A stretch of 64,000 nt of DNA from Sporosarcina thermotolerans. GTDB lineage: Bacteria; Bacillota; Bacilli; Bacillales_A; Planococcaceae. Shown piece by piece: positions 36,975-46,238 of this stretch (within the stretch, counting starts at the first letter, position 1; the number at the start of each line of letters is the position of its first letter). A program made the position numbers and the translations under genes. The notes beneath the pieces are model-generated. The model saw only the letters and a program-made list of their open reading frames with translations. It searched no databases and was not told the origin of the DNA. The stretch spans positions 1,103,501 through 1,167,500 of the forward strand of contig NZ_CP125968.1 of assembly GCF_030067815.1 (NCBI RefSeq), in the 5' to 3' direction.

Positions 36975-38205
36975 CTATACCTTTATCCAACCCATGCTTT
37001 TTCTCATGTTGGTCAATTAACGCGGTACCGACTAAATCTCCTGTCACATTCAACGCGGTCGCACCCATCCCCACAAGTGCGTCAATCGCAGTCAATAGTG
37101 CAACCGCCTCCATCGGTAGTCCAAGTTGCACAAATACAGTCGCAATCATGACGATACCGGCCCCGGGAACGCCTGCCGTCCCAATAGAAGCGAGTGTCCC
37201 AATAAGCACTACCATCAACATATCACCAAAACTCAGTGGCGTCCCAACAATATTGGCAGCAAATACAGCTGAAACGGCAATCCGTATAGCAGCCCCATCC
37301 ATATTTACCGTTGCGCCAAGAGGAATGCTGAAACTATATAAACTCCTTGATATGCCCATGTTTTTGGCCGCATTCAATGTAAGTGGCAGCGTACCAGTAC
37401 TACTTTGCGTGACAAATGCCGTAAGCATTGGCGTCCGAGCATGCTTGAAGAAGTGACCAGGATTGATCTTGAAAAGGAGAAGAAGGATGATGTAAAGGCA
37501 AATATGGATGATCAATGCAATATAAAAGACCCCAATCATTCCTCCAAGAGATATGAGCGTATCAATTCCTTGGCTTCCCACTGTTTTTGCCATAATCGCA
37601 AATATCCCAACTGGCACATATTGAAGAATCGCTTTCAATACAATTAATGATGCTTCATTCAAAGCAGTAAAGGTTTGTAGAAGTGAATTCCCAAGTTCAA
37701 CATGGTTCTTGGAAGAACGCATTGCTGATATTGCAATCCCAAAGACAAGTGCTGTGAAGATGATTCCAAGAAGGTTCATTTCCGTAAAGGCAGTAATTAT
37801 ATTTGAAGGCACGATATTCAGTAATACATTGACGATACCAGGATTTTCTGGGACATCGAATGTTTCATTGCCCGTCAGCTTCATACCCGAACCTGGATGA
37901 AGGATGCTTGCGACAAATAAACCGACAACAATAGCAGCAGCCGAACTTACTGTGTAATAAATGAATACTTTGCTACCCATTCGTCCAAGGTTTGCGATAT
38001 TTGTTTGATTCACCCCGACGATTAACGTGAACAGAATGAGTGGGATGATGAGGAATGTAAGCAATCGAAGGAGCAAGTCCCCTAATGGCGCAAGCACGAT
38101 GGCCTGCTCTCCTAAAATGAAACCCGTGATTACGCCAAGTACAAGGGCAATTGATATTTTTAGGATTAGTGAAGCATGAAGGTATGATTTCCAAAATTTT
38201 TTCAT
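36955..38205 (-). CDS. gltP: Dicarboxylate/glutamate:cation symporter (DAACS family)
   Basis: A 416-residue SLC1-type symporter. The re-entrant loop signatures are TQSSTGTLPLTLNAA, then PLGATVNMDGAAI (NMDG) and, near the end, GVPGAGIVMI and ALNVTGDLVG. About eight membrane segments are visible. Start ATG 38205 has AAGGAG 9 nt upstream; the frame extends further upstream without any start context. Substrate (glutamate/aspartate versus C4-dicarboxylates) is not distinguishable here; the symbol is tentative. Confidence 0.88.
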   Translation of the reverse strand: MKKFWKSYLHASLILKISIALVLGVITGFILGEQAIVLAPLGDLLLRLLTFLIIPLILFTLIVGVNQTNIANLGRMGSKVFIYYTVSSAAAIVVGLFVASILHPGSGMKLTGNETFDVPENPGIVNVLLNIVPSNIITAFTEMNLLGIIFTALVFGIAISAMRSSKNHVELGNSLLQTFTALNEASLIVLKAILQYVPVGIFAIMAKTVGSQGIDTLISLGGMIGVFYIALIIHICLYIILLLLFKINPGHFFKHARTPMLTAFVTQSSTGTLPLTLNAAKNMGISRSLYSFSIPLGATVNMDGAAIRIAVSAVFAANIVGTPLSFGDMLMVVLIGTLASIGTAGVPGAGIVMIATVFVQLGLPMEAVALLTAIDALVGMGATALNVTGDLVGTALIDQHEKKHGLDKGIEKTESM

Positions 38206-38362
38206 CAAGCGGTTCTCCTTCCTTTGGTAAATTTGAATAGTGAATCGTTTAGTTACTACGTAAAGTGTGTCCAAATAAAATGCTTTCCTTTCCTTTACCC
38301 TAAAAATCAAAAGGAATGTCTGAGGCGGATGGCGAATAGGTATAGCAGGGAGGGATGTTGCG

Positions 38363-38737
38363 ATGATGTTGAAAGAGTTAGAGCAGGCTGTTGAAAAGCA
38401 AAAGGAGCATATTGAGACGCCGGTAGCGACGTTATTCAAAAAATTTGCAAAACATAGGGATGTAACGCTTGTGTATGGTGATCCGATTGAAGTCGGATTG
38501 ACAAAAGTAATTCCTGTTGCAAAGGTTAGGTATGGTTTCGGCGGGGGTGGAGACGGCGCAGGAAATAATGGCGGCGGTGGTGGATTCCAGATTAACCCTG
38601 TCGGCGTGTATGAAGTTACTCCGGAACATGTGAAGTTCAAATCGACGCGAAGCAAGATGACGGTTGTATTGACACTAATGACTTGTGGTCTTTTTTGGCT
38701 GATTGGAAGGAATATGGGGAAATTCAAAAAGCATTGA
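38363..38737 (+). CDS. YtfJ/GerW family spore protein
   Basis: A 124-residue protein with the YtfJ signature: TLVYGDPIEVGLTKVIPVAK, VRYGFGGGGDGAG and GFQINPVGVYEV. The Gly-rich loop is longer than usual, and the C-terminus has a membrane-like segment (VVLTLMTCGLFWLIG). B. subtilis GerW (YtfJ) is needed for GerA-type germination and cortex traits; the same role is an inference. GGGAGGG precedes the ATG. It is monocistronic. Confidence 0.78.
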   Translation: MMLKELEQAVEKQKEHIETPVATLFKKFAKHRDVTLVYGDPIEVGLTKVIPVAKVRYGFGGGGDGAGNNGGGGGFQINPVGVYEVTPEHVKFKSTRSKMTVVLTLMTCGLFWLIGRNMGKFKKH

Positions 38738-38748
38738 TATGAAACGCT

Positions 38749-38775
38749 GAGGCTCTTCCTAAAAGGGCCTTTTAC
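38749..38775 (+). terminator. Terminator-like hairpin
   Basis: AGGCTCTT/AAGGGCCT stem with TTTT, between the YtfJ-like gene and sat. Confidence 0.6.
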
Positions 38776-38808
38776 GCATACTAATTTGTTCTTAATGGGG
38801 GAGAGGGA

Positions 38809-40576
38809 ATGTTGAATATCACTGAAAACAAATTTGCCAATTATCCGCAACAGCCTCATGGCGGTAAATTAGTTGATAAGGTGTTGACTGGTCAAGAAAG
38901 GGACGACGAACTTGTTAGGGCAAAGCAGCTTCCGTCAATTATGGTGGATCTTGAGGCGGTCATCACGCTTGAGATGATTGCGACGGGTGTATTATCACCA
39001 AATGAAGGCTTCATGAACGAAGACGATTATAAATCCGTTTTGGAGAAAGGACGCCTAACAGATGGGACGGTTTGGCCAGTTCCACTCAGTTTCGCACCGA
39101 CGGGTAACCGAAATAGCGAGATCATAAAGTCGCTTTCTGTTGGAGATGAAGTGACATTATCCAACGAAATTAATGAACCGGTGGCCATTCTTAAGATTGA
39201 AGATATCTTTGCATACGATAAAGACTATCGCGCCGCCCATTTGTTTGGCACAACGGATCGCAATCATCCCGGAGTTGACGCGATTTATAGAAGGATGGGG
39301 AATGTCGCGTTGGGTGGTAAGATCCGTTTACTTAACCGCGTCGATTGGGGTCCCTTTGAAAAGCTGCGTTTGGAACCGAAAGATACATGGCATGAATTTT
39401 ATGAAGTGAAAAAGTTCCGCTCCACTGCAGGCTTCATAACAGGGGCGAATCCATTGCACCGAGGTCATGAATATATTCATAAAAATGCATTGGAAGAAAT
39501 TGACGGGTTGCTTTTGCAGCCATTAGTCGAGATGGCGAAGCGTGAGTATACGCGTCATGAATTCCGGATGCTTTCCTATCGCGCAGTATTGGATACATAT
39601 TATCCAAAAGGTCGTTCAATACTAGCACCACTCCGTGTGACATATATCTTCGCTGGTCCTCGTGAAACCGTGCTGCACGCATTGATTATGAAAAATTACG
39701 GCTGTACACATGCGCTAATTGGCCGGGATCATGCCGGAATCGGGGATTATTACGATAAATACGCAAGCCATAGTATTTTTGATCAATTCAAGCCCGAAGA
39801 ACTTGGGATCGAGGTTAGGTTATTCCATGAAGTCTTCTATTGCACACGTTGTGACACTCCAGCGACAGCGCAATCTTGCCCGCATGACGAAAAATATCGC
39901 ATCAATATTTCCGGCACAGGCATTCGGGAAATGCTTCGCCACGGAATTATGCCACCGAAAGAAATTGTGCGTCGGAATCCGCAAGAATTGCCATTCAAGG
40001 CGTCCAACCGAAAGGGCTCGATGAATTCGAGAACTCCATTTCACCAGTCGGTAAAACGATTAAAAGCATGTTTCCGTTCTACCTCAATCAAACAAGGCTT
40101 GGTGGCATGAAGCGCAAAACGCCTTTGACAGTGGAAGAGTTGACGAATTTCGATCTTGAGGCAGCAAATTTAGATGTCCGTGCAAATGCAGATAGGATTT
40201 ATCGTGAGATTTTCGAAGAATATAGCAGCGTAGGCGATACGAACCGAAATATGCAACCTGAATGGGTGATGAATGCCCGCGAATCATTAATTGCCCAGCA
40301 GGAAATGGTCATTAATGATCTTAAGGAGAAGGTGAAACAAGCTCCTGTCACAGCTTCAGACGAATTCATGTACCAGGACAAGGGAGAAGCGGAACGAGAG
40401 TTAGATGTCGCTGAAAAGATTCTTAAGGATATCCCGAAAGCGCTTCGGCGAATGATTTTGATTATCGTTCCTGGAATGCACTGCCCTATAAACGTTATCG
40501 CGGAAGTGACGAGCCTACGGAAAAAAAAGAATTCCACCAGGAGAAGCCTGGTGGAATTCTTTTCATCTTTTATTGA
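38809..40576 (+). CDS. sat: Sulfate adenylyltransferase, long form, two or three frameshifts
   Basis: ATP sulfurylase (ATP + sulfate to APS + PPi). Motifs: ANPLHRGHEYIHK (HxGH-type ATP site), GRDHAGIGDYYDKY, and zinc-like Cys in CTRCDTP...QSCPHDEK; GTGIREMLRHGIMPP closes the catalytic core. Typical Bacillus Sat ends here (about 380 residues). This one continues about 170 residues, helical and acidic (SMFPFYLNQTRLGG, PLTVEELTNFDLEAANLDVR, QPEWVMNARESLIAQQEMV). Breaks: CGTCGG near 39973 (one C: VRPESARIAIQGV) and CGG near 40451 (one G: KALRANDFDYRSWNALPYK). The exact stop is uncertain because the end runs into a terminator hairpin. No APS kinase or reductase is adjacent. Confidence 0.8.
40521..40564. 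terminator. Bidirectional rho-independent terminator
   Basis: AAAAGAATTCCACCAGG/CCTGGTGGAATTCTTTT stem between convergent sat and pbuE. Confidence 0.88.
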
Positions 40577-41754
40577 TAATCAACTGAAGTTTCTTTCACA
40601 TGTTTCATCTTGCTACGCCCGATGGATAAGGAGATTACTGCACAGATGAAAGCGATAATGACAACAACGCCTCCGACAGTCGCTGTGCTGGTAACCGAAT
40701 CAGTTTGGCCCAATACGAAACCGCCAATTCCCGAACCTACCGCAATCCCAATCTGTAAAGCAGAATTGTTGAGGCTTTGATGGATGTCAGAAGAAGCAGG
40801 GTCTGTCTGGATAATATAATCTTGTTGCGGTGGCGAAAGAGCCCAGCTCAAAGTGCCCCAAAACATCAAGATGACAATGAAGACCGTGAATGAGAATGTC
40901 GAATAGGGCAATATGAAAAGAACCAAAGCGAAAGCGCCAATTATAATGAGGATGCTTTTCTTCGAACCAATCCAGTTTGCAAGATTACCCCCAAGTGCAC
41001 CCCCTCCGACCGCTGCAATCCCGAAAAGGAAATAGCAGATGCTGATCCAGTATTGGTTCAGGCTAAAATTTGTCTCCAAGAATGGTGTCAAGTATGCATA
41101 AACAGTATAATGACCGGCTAACATGAACATCGTCGCCAAATGCGCAAAAACTATTTTTTTATTCGCAAGTGCTTTTATTTGCGCAGAAAGTGGCTGAACT
41201 TCACCGCTTGGAACCTTCTCAAGGTAGAAAAAAATCAGAATGAAAGAACCGATTGAAAGAACGGCTATCCCTAAAAAGACGCTGCGCCATCCGAACGCAT
41301 TCGTAATGAGAATACCGAGTGGCACACCCAATACGAGGGAAGAACTAATTCCCATAACAATATAACCGAGCGCCTTCGCACGGCGAGGGGCATCGACAAT
41401 CCGCGCTGTAATCGTCAAGGAAAGAACGATAAGAAGTGCTGCACTCATGGAAGTGATAACACGGGCAATCATGACAAATGTAAAAGTGGGACTGAAAAAG
41501 GTCATAATATTACCGACAAAAAAGACAGCCATTGTATATAAATAAAGTTTTTTCCTTTCAATTTTCACAGTCAAAGATAATAAAACCGGTCCAGCAATGG
41601 CAAACACGAGGGCGTAGACCGATATGAGCTGCCCGGCTGTCCCGATTGAAACGTTTAAATCATCTGCAATAATCGGCAAAATGCCTCCGACAATCAATTC
41701 AACGAGACCGACTGTAATCGTAGAAATGGCAAGAATGATTACTCTAAAATCCAT
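40570..41754 (-). CDS. pbuE: Purine efflux pump PbuE (MFS)
   Basis: A 394-residue, 12-segment major facilitator of the DHA1 group, very like B. subtilis PbuE: VGLVELIVGGILPIIADDLN, AGQLISVYALVFAIAGP, LAGHYTVYAYLTPFLE and SDIHQSLNNSALQIGIAVGS. It exports adenine/hypoxanthine and relieves toxicity of excess base. AGGAGG lies 7 nt before the ATG. Its leader carries an adenine-type purine riboswitch with terminator, so expression should rise with adenine; this regulation confirms the assignment. Confidence 0.93.
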   Translation of the reverse strand: MDFRVIILAISTITVGLVELIVGGILPIIADDLNVSIGTAGQLISVYALVFAIAGPVLLSLTVKIERKKLYLYTMAVFFVGNIMTFFSPTFTFVMIARVITSMSAALLIVLSLTITARIVDAPRRAKALGYIVMGISSSLVLGVPLGILITNAFGWRSVFLGIAVLSIGSFILIFFYLEKVPSGEVQPLSAQIKALANKKIVFAHLATMFMLAGHYTVYAYLTPFLETNFSLNQYWISICYFLFGIAAVGGGALGGNLANWIGSKKSILIIIGAFALVLFILPYSTFSFTVFIVILMFWGTLSWALSPPQQDYIIQTDPASSDIHQSLNNSALQIGIAVGSGIGGFVLGQTDSVTSTATVGGVVVIIAFICAVISLSIGRSKMKHVKETSVDYQ

Positions 41755-41812
41755 TGAAATTCCTCCTACTCATCTATACTGTGCGCATTCCGCGAAATAA
41801 TTTTCGGAAAAT

Positions 41813-41908
41813 AAAAAAACCCGATTACAAAGTAAGTTTTACTTTTGTAATCAGGATTTAACGGTTCCTGGTAGAGACCCTCAAACCATATTATTGAGGT
41901 TATACATA
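41813..41908 (-). promoter_or_regulatory. Adenine riboswitch with expression terminator (pbuE leader)
   Basis: On the minus strand: P2 CCTCAA/TTTGAGG with loop TAATATGG, then TCTACCAGG, loop ACCGTTAAA and CCTGATTAC. The base in the purine-pairing position is T (GATTAC), the adenine class. The 3' side of P1 overlaps a terminator stem GATTACAAAAGTAA/TTACTTTGTAATC with T7. The architecture is that of the B. subtilis pbuE ON-switch: adenine binding should prevent termination. Confidence 0.93.
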
Positions 41909-42037
41909 TATAATCGTATGAAATTTTCCATTCTCCAATCTAACATGATTCGACAAATAGTTCAAGAAAAATTTCCTTTTCGCGACTCGATATGATTATA
42001 TTAAGAAATGTATACGACATTCATTGGAGGTACCCTT

Positions 42038-42553
42038 ATGTATGATCCGACAGTTTTTGAAAATTTAAAAGTAGCATTTGAAAATAAAATTTATGATTTA
42101 GATACGATTGATCGAGAAGTTACAATACGTAATCGATCGGATCTGATGGACTTCGCCACTCTTACAAGGAAACTTTCCATTCAATTTACGCTTCTCCATC
42201 AGAAGGATGTATCGGCGGAAGTTGTATTGCAGACCTCTTTACAAGATCTGGCAGATGAGATATTGGAAACTCCGGATAAAGATCCCGGCTGCTCATTGAC
42301 ATTGCATTTCACGAAATCTGTTCAACAGGTGGATGAGCAATGCCGGCAAATAGAGGAAGCATTAAATGTCATTTGGGAAAATGACATCAAAGTCACCCAA
42401 ACGTTAAGTTTCGAATACGGAGATGAATCACCTGGTTACCTCAACTTGATCGAAGTGAAATTCAATACGAAAATCAACGAAGAGCATATGCAGGAGATTC
42501 CTGATTTCCTACATAGTGTCCTCCTAACATTAGGCGTACTAAATAGCATTTGA
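42038..42553 (+). CDS. Uncharacterised protein, 171 residues
   Basis: Soluble acidic protein starting MYDPTVFENLKVAFENKIYD, with mixed alpha/beta pattern (DREVTIRNRSDLMDFATLTR, LSIQFTLLHQ, EIPDFLHSVLLTLGVL). No family or catalytic motif is recognised and there is no signal peptide. Start ATG 42038 has GGAGGT 7 nt upstream. An ABC-F gene follows in the same direction after 89 nt with no terminator visible between them. Confidence 0.65.
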   Translation: MYDPTVFENLKVAFENKIYDLDTIDREVTIRNRSDLMDFATLTRKLSIQFTLLHQKDVSAEVVLQTSLQDLADEILETPDKDPGCSLTLHFTKSVQQVDEQCRQIEEALNVIWENDIKVTQTLSFEYGDESPGYLNLIEVKFNTKINEEHMQEIPDFLHSVLLTLGVLNSI

Positions 42554-42642
42554 TTTAGATAAATAATACCTATCCCGAATAAAGAAATCGCTATATAATG
42601 AGGGACATATGCAAATTTAACGAAGGAAAAGGTGTACAACAT

Positions 42643-44198
42643 ATGAGTTTATTAACAGTAACAAATTTAAGTCATGGGTTCGGGGATCGGGCGATTTTTG
42701 AGGATGTATCATTCCGTTTGCTACAAGGAGAACACATTGGACTAATCGGTGCGAATGGGGAAGGAAAATCCACATTCATGAATATCATCACCCGAAAGCT
42801 TGAGCCCGATGCGGGAAATGTCACTTGGGCAAAGCGAATGCGGGTTGGCTATTTGGACCAACATGTCGTTTTGCAGCAAGGGATGAGCATCCGTGATGTA
42901 CTCAGAACAGCGTTTCAATACCTGTATGATCTTGAAGCAGAAATGAATGCACTATTCGCTAAGATGGGCGAAGTCGATGCAGATGAACTTGAAAAACTTC
43001 TTGAAGAAACAGGTCAGATGCAGGATGAGCTGACGAATAATGATTTTTACATCATCGATTCGAAAGTGGATGAAGTGGCAAATGGACTTGGCCTTGATGA
43101 ATTCGGGCTTGAGCGTGACGTCCATGATCTAAGCGGTGGACAACGGACCAAAGTTTTGTTAGCTAAACTGCTTCTTGAGAAGCCTGACATCCTTCTACTT
43201 GATGAGCCGACGAACTATTTAGATGTCGAGCATATCGAATGGCTGCGTAATTATTTGCAGAACTATGAGAATGCGTTCATCCTCATTTCACATGATATTC
43301 CATTCCTGAACAGCGTCATTAACTTGATCTATCATATGGAAAATCAGCAGATTACCCGTTATGCAGGGGATTATGATGAGTTTTTACGTGTGCATGAGAT
43401 GAAAAAGCAACAAGTGGAAGCCGCATTCAAGAAGCAGCAGAAGGAAATTGCGAATCTTAAGGACTTTGTCGCGCGTAATAAAGCGAATGCTGCGACAAGC
43501 CGAATGGCAATGTCCCGGCAAAAAAAGCTTGATAAGATGGAAGTCATCGAACTGGATGCGGAAAAGCCGAAGCCACAATTCGACTTTAAACTTGCCCGTA
43601 CGCCTGGTCGTTATTTATTCCAAACGAAAGGTCTTGTTATTGGATATGATGAGCCACTTTCAAAAGAGTTGGATTTGACGATGGAGCGTGGGCAGAAGAT
43701 TGCTTTGTCGGGGGCGAATGGTATCGGGAAGACGACACTTTTGCGAAGTATCCTTGGTGAAATTCCATCACTTGCAGGTTCCGTCGAACTTGGGAACATC
43801 TTGAAATTGGGTATTTCGAGCAAGAGATGAAGACGGAAAATAACCGTACATGCTTGGAAGAAGTGTGGGATGAGTTCCCTCATTTCACTCAGTATGAAGT
43901 TCGCGCTGCGTTGGCGAGATGTGGTTTGACGACGAAACATATCGAAAGCAAAGTGAAAGTATTAAGTGGTGGAGAACGGGCTAAGGTTCGTCTTTGTAAG
44001 CTCATTAACCGTGAAACAAATCTACTTGTCTTGGATGAGCCGACAAATCACCTTGATGTCGATGCGAAAAATGAATTGAAACGTGCTTTGAAAGAATACA
44101 AGGGAAGCGTTTTGCTCATTTCACATGAACCTGATTTCTACGAAGGCGTTGTGACGGGCGTTTGGAATGGGGAAAATTGGACGACAAAGATGTTTTGA
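42643..44198 (+). CDS. yfmM: ABC-F ATPase YfmM-like, frameshifted
   Basis: About 518 residues, two ABC domains: GANGEGKST, LSGGQRTKVLLAKLLL, DEPTNYLD; then GANGIGKTT, LSGGERAKVRLCKLI, DEPTNHLD. Short linker KKQQKEIANLKDFVARNK. Length and sequence fit B. subtilis YfmM. The frame breaks at GGG near 43808-43810; adding one G gives KLGYFEQEMKTENN. Start ATG 42643 has AAGG about 12 nt upstream. Role probably at the ribosome (translation factor type); in B. subtilis YfmM its exact action is unsettled. Confidence 0.87.
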
Positions 44199-44212
44199 TT
44201 GAAATAAATAGA

Positions 44213-44248
44213 TAGGCACCCAAACGATTCGTTCGGGTGCTTATTTTT
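44213..44248. terminator. Rho-independent terminator
   Basis: GGCACCC/GGGTGC stem extended by AACG/CGTT, with TTATTTTT. Confidence 0.8.
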
Positions 44249-44462
44249 AAATATAGCCGTTGATCTTAGATTTGTTTTCCTGATGGATTTCCTCTTCCAA
44301 CCCAGCTATCGCTTCCTTACGGTGTTGGTTCTTTTCCTTGATGGAAGCAAGTTCACTGCCCTCTGCAGTTTTCGCGGCTTCATTTGCCGCCTCCATATTG
44401 CTGATCGTCTTCTTCAGACGTTCCTCGTTATCGGCAGAGTCATTCGGTAATGGTCTAGGCAT
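44247..44462 (-). CDS. tlp: Small acid-soluble spore protein Tlp
   Basis: A 71-residue Tlp-family protein: PRPLPNDSADNEERLKKTIS, NMEAANEAAKTAEG and IKEKNQHRKEAIAGLEEEIH, ending SKINGYI. It is a minor SASP packed in the spore core. Start ATG 44462 has AAGGAGG 7 nt upstream. Forespore (SigG) transcription is known for B. subtilis tlp and is expected here; a SigG promoter was not identified. Confidence 0.9.
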   Translation of the reverse strand: MPRPLPNDSADNEERLKKTISNMEAANEAAKTAEGSELASIKEKNQHRKEAIAGLEEEIHQENKSKINGYI

Positions 44463-44525
44463 GTTCATTCCTCCTTCTTTATTCAATGAAATAGTCTTTC
44501 CTTGGTACGGGTAATTATGTACGAA

Positions 44526-44562
44526 TAAAAACGACTTGGCTTCAGAAGGCCAAGTCGTTTTA
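44526..44562 (-). terminator. Rho-independent terminator (minus strand)
   Basis: AAAACGACTTGGC/GCCAAGTCGTTTT stem with T5 on the minus strand, right after the prenyl synthase-like stop. Confidence 0.85.
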
Positions 44563-45384
44563 TTATTGTTCATTCAAAATCGCTTCCACAGTGGATTCAA
44601 CTTCTTTGCGGTTCATTTTCTCTTGTCCGCTTTGCATAGCGTTTATCGTTCTATTTGCCAGCGCCAGTGGAATTTTGCAGAACAACAGAATGTTTTTATT
44701 TGAAATGGACTCGATATACTCATCCGCTTTTTTCAAATTGGCTTCCGCGTATTCGAACAACTCTTTTCGTGTCCAACCATCCGGGATGAAATGCACACCG
44801 CGATCTGCATCTTCGTCCTGATTGCGAAGCATGTTCACCGCCTGTAGGCCGCGGCCGTACCCGATAGCAAGTTCCCGATCCGTTTTCGTGCCATCAAATT
44901 GCTCCCAAATATCGGATAACATCACACCAACAAGGCCTGCGACATAATAGGTATATTCGTCAAGATCTTCCTTCGTTTTGATTACAAAATTCTTTTCGAC
45001 CCACTTCGCCATGCCGTCCGCCATTATGCTAGTCGACTCTTTTACTTTTTCAACGATGCCGGCTGGACAGACGGTGAGCCAATCGCCAAGCCTTAGCGTG
45101 ACTTCAGGCAATAGACTTTCATACGGCTTCAGTAAATCCCTGTATGCGGCTACATCAAATATATCGTTCTGCAAAAGCTTACTCGTAGACCGAAGTAAAT
45201 ACTGCTTGCTATCTGGCTGCAATTCCTCGTGATCCTCGATTTCATCAATCGCACGCATACATAAGTAGGCGGAGCCCACTGTCTTGCGCAACGTTGGATT
45301 CAGCAATTTAATCGGTATATAAAAGGTCCTGCTCGTAAGCTTCAGTATATGCATTGCTTCTTTTTGCAATTTTGCCTCGTTCAT
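44563..45384 (-). CDS. Squalene/phytoene synthase family protein
   Basis: A 273-residue trans-isoprenyl diphosphate synthase/phosphatase-type protein. First Asp-rich region: AYLCMRAIDEIEDHEE; second: LQAVNMLRNQDEDADRG, the Mg-binding pattern of head-to-head prenyl synthases. SRTFYIPIKLL near the start is also typical. AAGGAGG precedes ATG 45384. No other carotenoid or hopanoid genes are adjacent. It may be a YisP-like prenyl phosphatase or a synthase; the product is unknown. Confidence 0.8.
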   Translation of the reverse strand: MNEAKLQKEAMHILKLTSRTFYIPIKLLNPTLRKTVGSAYLCMRAIDEIEDHEELQPDSKQYLLRSTSKLLQNDIFDVAAYRDLLKPYESLLPEVTLRLGDWLTVCPAGIVEKVKESTSIMADGMAKWVEKNFVIKTKEDLDEYTYYVAGLVGVMLSDIWEQFDGTKTDRELAIGYGRGLQAVNMLRNQDEDADRGVHFIPDGWTRKELFEYAEANLKKADEYIESISNKNILLFCKIPLALANRTINAMQSGQEKMNRKEVESTVEAILNEQ

Positions 45385-45431
45385 CAGTTGGATCCTCCTT
45401 CATTACTAAAAAAGAAAATACGTCTCATGCG

Positions 45432-45446
45432 TTATTATGATTATCA
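45432..45446. promoter_or_regulatory. Possible Fur-like box
   Basis: TTATTATGATTATCA: the right half equals the Fur 7-1-7 half-site and the left half matches 5 of 7. It lies 48 bp upstream of the prenyl synthase-like gene. Chance AT-rich similarity is possible. Confidence 0.25.
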
Positions 45447-45668
45447 TACACTATTCATTAAGGGACTTGCCAATTCTATAGATAGGAAATATCTAAAAGA
45501 ATATTTTTACAAATGAACAAAAAATAAAGTTAAGGTCCAACTAAATTTGTTGAGAAAGTATTTTGAATATGAGATATTATCTAAGGAAAGTTTTCGATTC
45601 ATGGCATATGCTCTAATGCATACCTTGCCTTGGTCTGGAAACGATATGTATAAAGGAGATTTTATAAG

Positions 45669-46238
45669 ATGACTATTAAGGTTAAGGCGATTATAGGTAG
45701 TACAAGTTCTAAATCAGTCAATTTAGGTGTGGTTGAATTTTTAAGGAAAAAGTATGTAGGAAAATTGGAAATCACTCCTGTTTTCATCAATGACCTAACG
45801 ATGTTTTCAGTGGACTTGGAAAGCAATCCTCCGGAAATCGTTACTGAATTCATGGATAACATAAGGGATTCGGACGCAATTCTTTTCGCTGTTCCCGAAT
45901 ACAATTACTCGATTCCTGGCGTATTGAAAAATGCCGTCGACTGGCTATCACGAAGCAACTTCGCTATAAAAGATAAGCCTGCATTCATGATCGGGGCTTC
46001 GGCGGGAGTGTTAGGTACAGTGCGTGCACAAATACACTTAAAACAAATACTTTCTAACCCGATGCTTTCACCTGCACTTTTGCCTGGAAATGATGTATTC
46101 ATTGGTTCGATTCAACAAAAAGTCGATGAGATTGGACAATTGACAGACCAAGCGACGATTGATTTCTTGGATAAAGTTGTGAACAACTTTATCGAGTTTT
46201 ATTCAAAGACTAAAGCGTTTGCTGAACTTCAAGCATAA
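45669..46238 (+). CDS. NADPH-dependent FMN reductase family protein
   Basis: A 189-residue flavodoxin-like reductase. FMN phosphate loop: GSTSSKSVNLG; flavin-binding PEYNYSIPGVLKNAVDWLSR is the family signature. It reduces FMN or quinone/azo substrates with NAD(P)H. AAAGGAG precedes the ATG by 9 nt. It is monocistronic, ending at a strong terminator shared with metI. Confidence 0.9.
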   Translation: MTIKVKAIIGSTSSKSVNLGVVEFLRKKYVGKLEITPVFINDLTMFSVDLESNPPEIVTEFMDNIRDSDAILFAVPEYNYSIPGVLKNAVDWLSRSNFAIKDKPAFMIGASAGVLGTVRAQIHLKQILSNPMLSPALLPGNDVFIGSIQQKVDEIGQLTDQATIDFLDKVVNNFIEFYSKTKAFAELQA

